Source: Desulfovibrio sp. An276 (GTDB lineage: Bacteria; Desulfobacterota; Desulfovibrionia; Desulfovibrionales; Desulfovibrionaceae). From it: a stretch of DNA of 64,000 bases. The notes beneath the pieces were generated by a model. That model made no database searches. It was not told the DNA's origin and worked only from the letters and a program-made list of their open reading frames with translations. Both the position numbers and the translations under genes were made by a program. The stretch's first letter is position 1; each line of letters starts with the position of its first letter. Below, piece after piece: positions 64,000-64,000 of this stretch. The DNA lies in assembly GCF_002159665.1 (NCBI RefSeq), contig NZ_NFJC01000007.1, forward strand, positions 20,097 through 84,096, in the 5' to 3' direction.

Positions 64000-64000
64000 C

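Noticed and set aside
1..64000. tRNA, rRNA and CRISPR search by eye
   Set aside because: No T-loop-like GTTCGA signature in a cloverleaf context and no regularly spaced direct repeats were seen outside the topB coding repeats.

Overview
The window is GC-rich (AT-rich only in a few islands) and densely coded on both strands. It looks like a chromosomal segment of an anaerobic, Gram-negative, sulfate-reducer-like deltaproteobacterium, probably Desulfovibrionaceae. Pointers are a type II rubredoxin with a C-X4-C first cluster (described from Desulfovibrio), an anaerobic class III ribonucleotide reductase, a LarC-like nickel-insertion protein, a lipoprotein BamD, an autotransporter and a sigma-54 promoter. 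No rRNA, tRNA or CRISPR array was found. The genus is not provable from this sequence.

Layout. 1-10.1 kb: end of an unrecognised gene, then minus-strand units for a cation-efflux pump, trxA-trxB-bamD, fbp-tsaD, a Pro/Ala-tailed lipoprotein and pgsA-ftsB-like-TPR. 10.3-20 kb: apbC and pcm (minus), then plus-strand M23 peptidase, folK, YHS protein, a Xer recombinase coupled to a DHH-CBS-nucleotidyltransferase fusion, a HIT protein and LapA. 20-30 kb: mutS, a ZraP-like periplasmic protein behind a sigma-54 promoter, an esterase, a DUF1992 protein, trpS with a trans-editing protein, a nitroreductase, a Smr protein and a GGDEF protein. 30.8-34.8 kb: a minus-strand cluster GAF-mreB-rimI-tpiA-secG. 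35-46.5 kb: a large unknown protein, an S24-like regulator without catalytic residues, rsmE-rnhA, ydcF-like, glf, nrdD, a shortened LarC with a His-rich head, and a lipoprotein. 46.6-57.4 kb: a YgjP-like metallopeptidase, an orphan gene with a palindrome inside its promoter, ettA, an Rpn-type nuclease, an autotransporter of mosaic composition, mtaB, and a peroxiredoxin/rubredoxin pair. 57.4-64 kb: topoisomerase III with six zinc ribbons, a secreted unknown protein, a protein made of three fused sugar O-acetyltransferase domains, and a small inverted-repeat element at the right edge.

Most genes are housekeeping (envelope assembly, redox, translation quality control, DNA repair), organised in short operons closed by clear intrinsic terminators, many of them shared between converging genes.

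The most unusual items are the three-domain acetyltransferase whose catalytic residues are lost in a complementary way, the autotransporter whose passenger is far more AT-rich than its signal peptide and barrel, the LarC1-only protein, the S24-like regulator without Ser/Lys, the sigma-54 control of the ZraP-like gene, and the bipartite-end inverted-repeat element at 63.75-64 kb.
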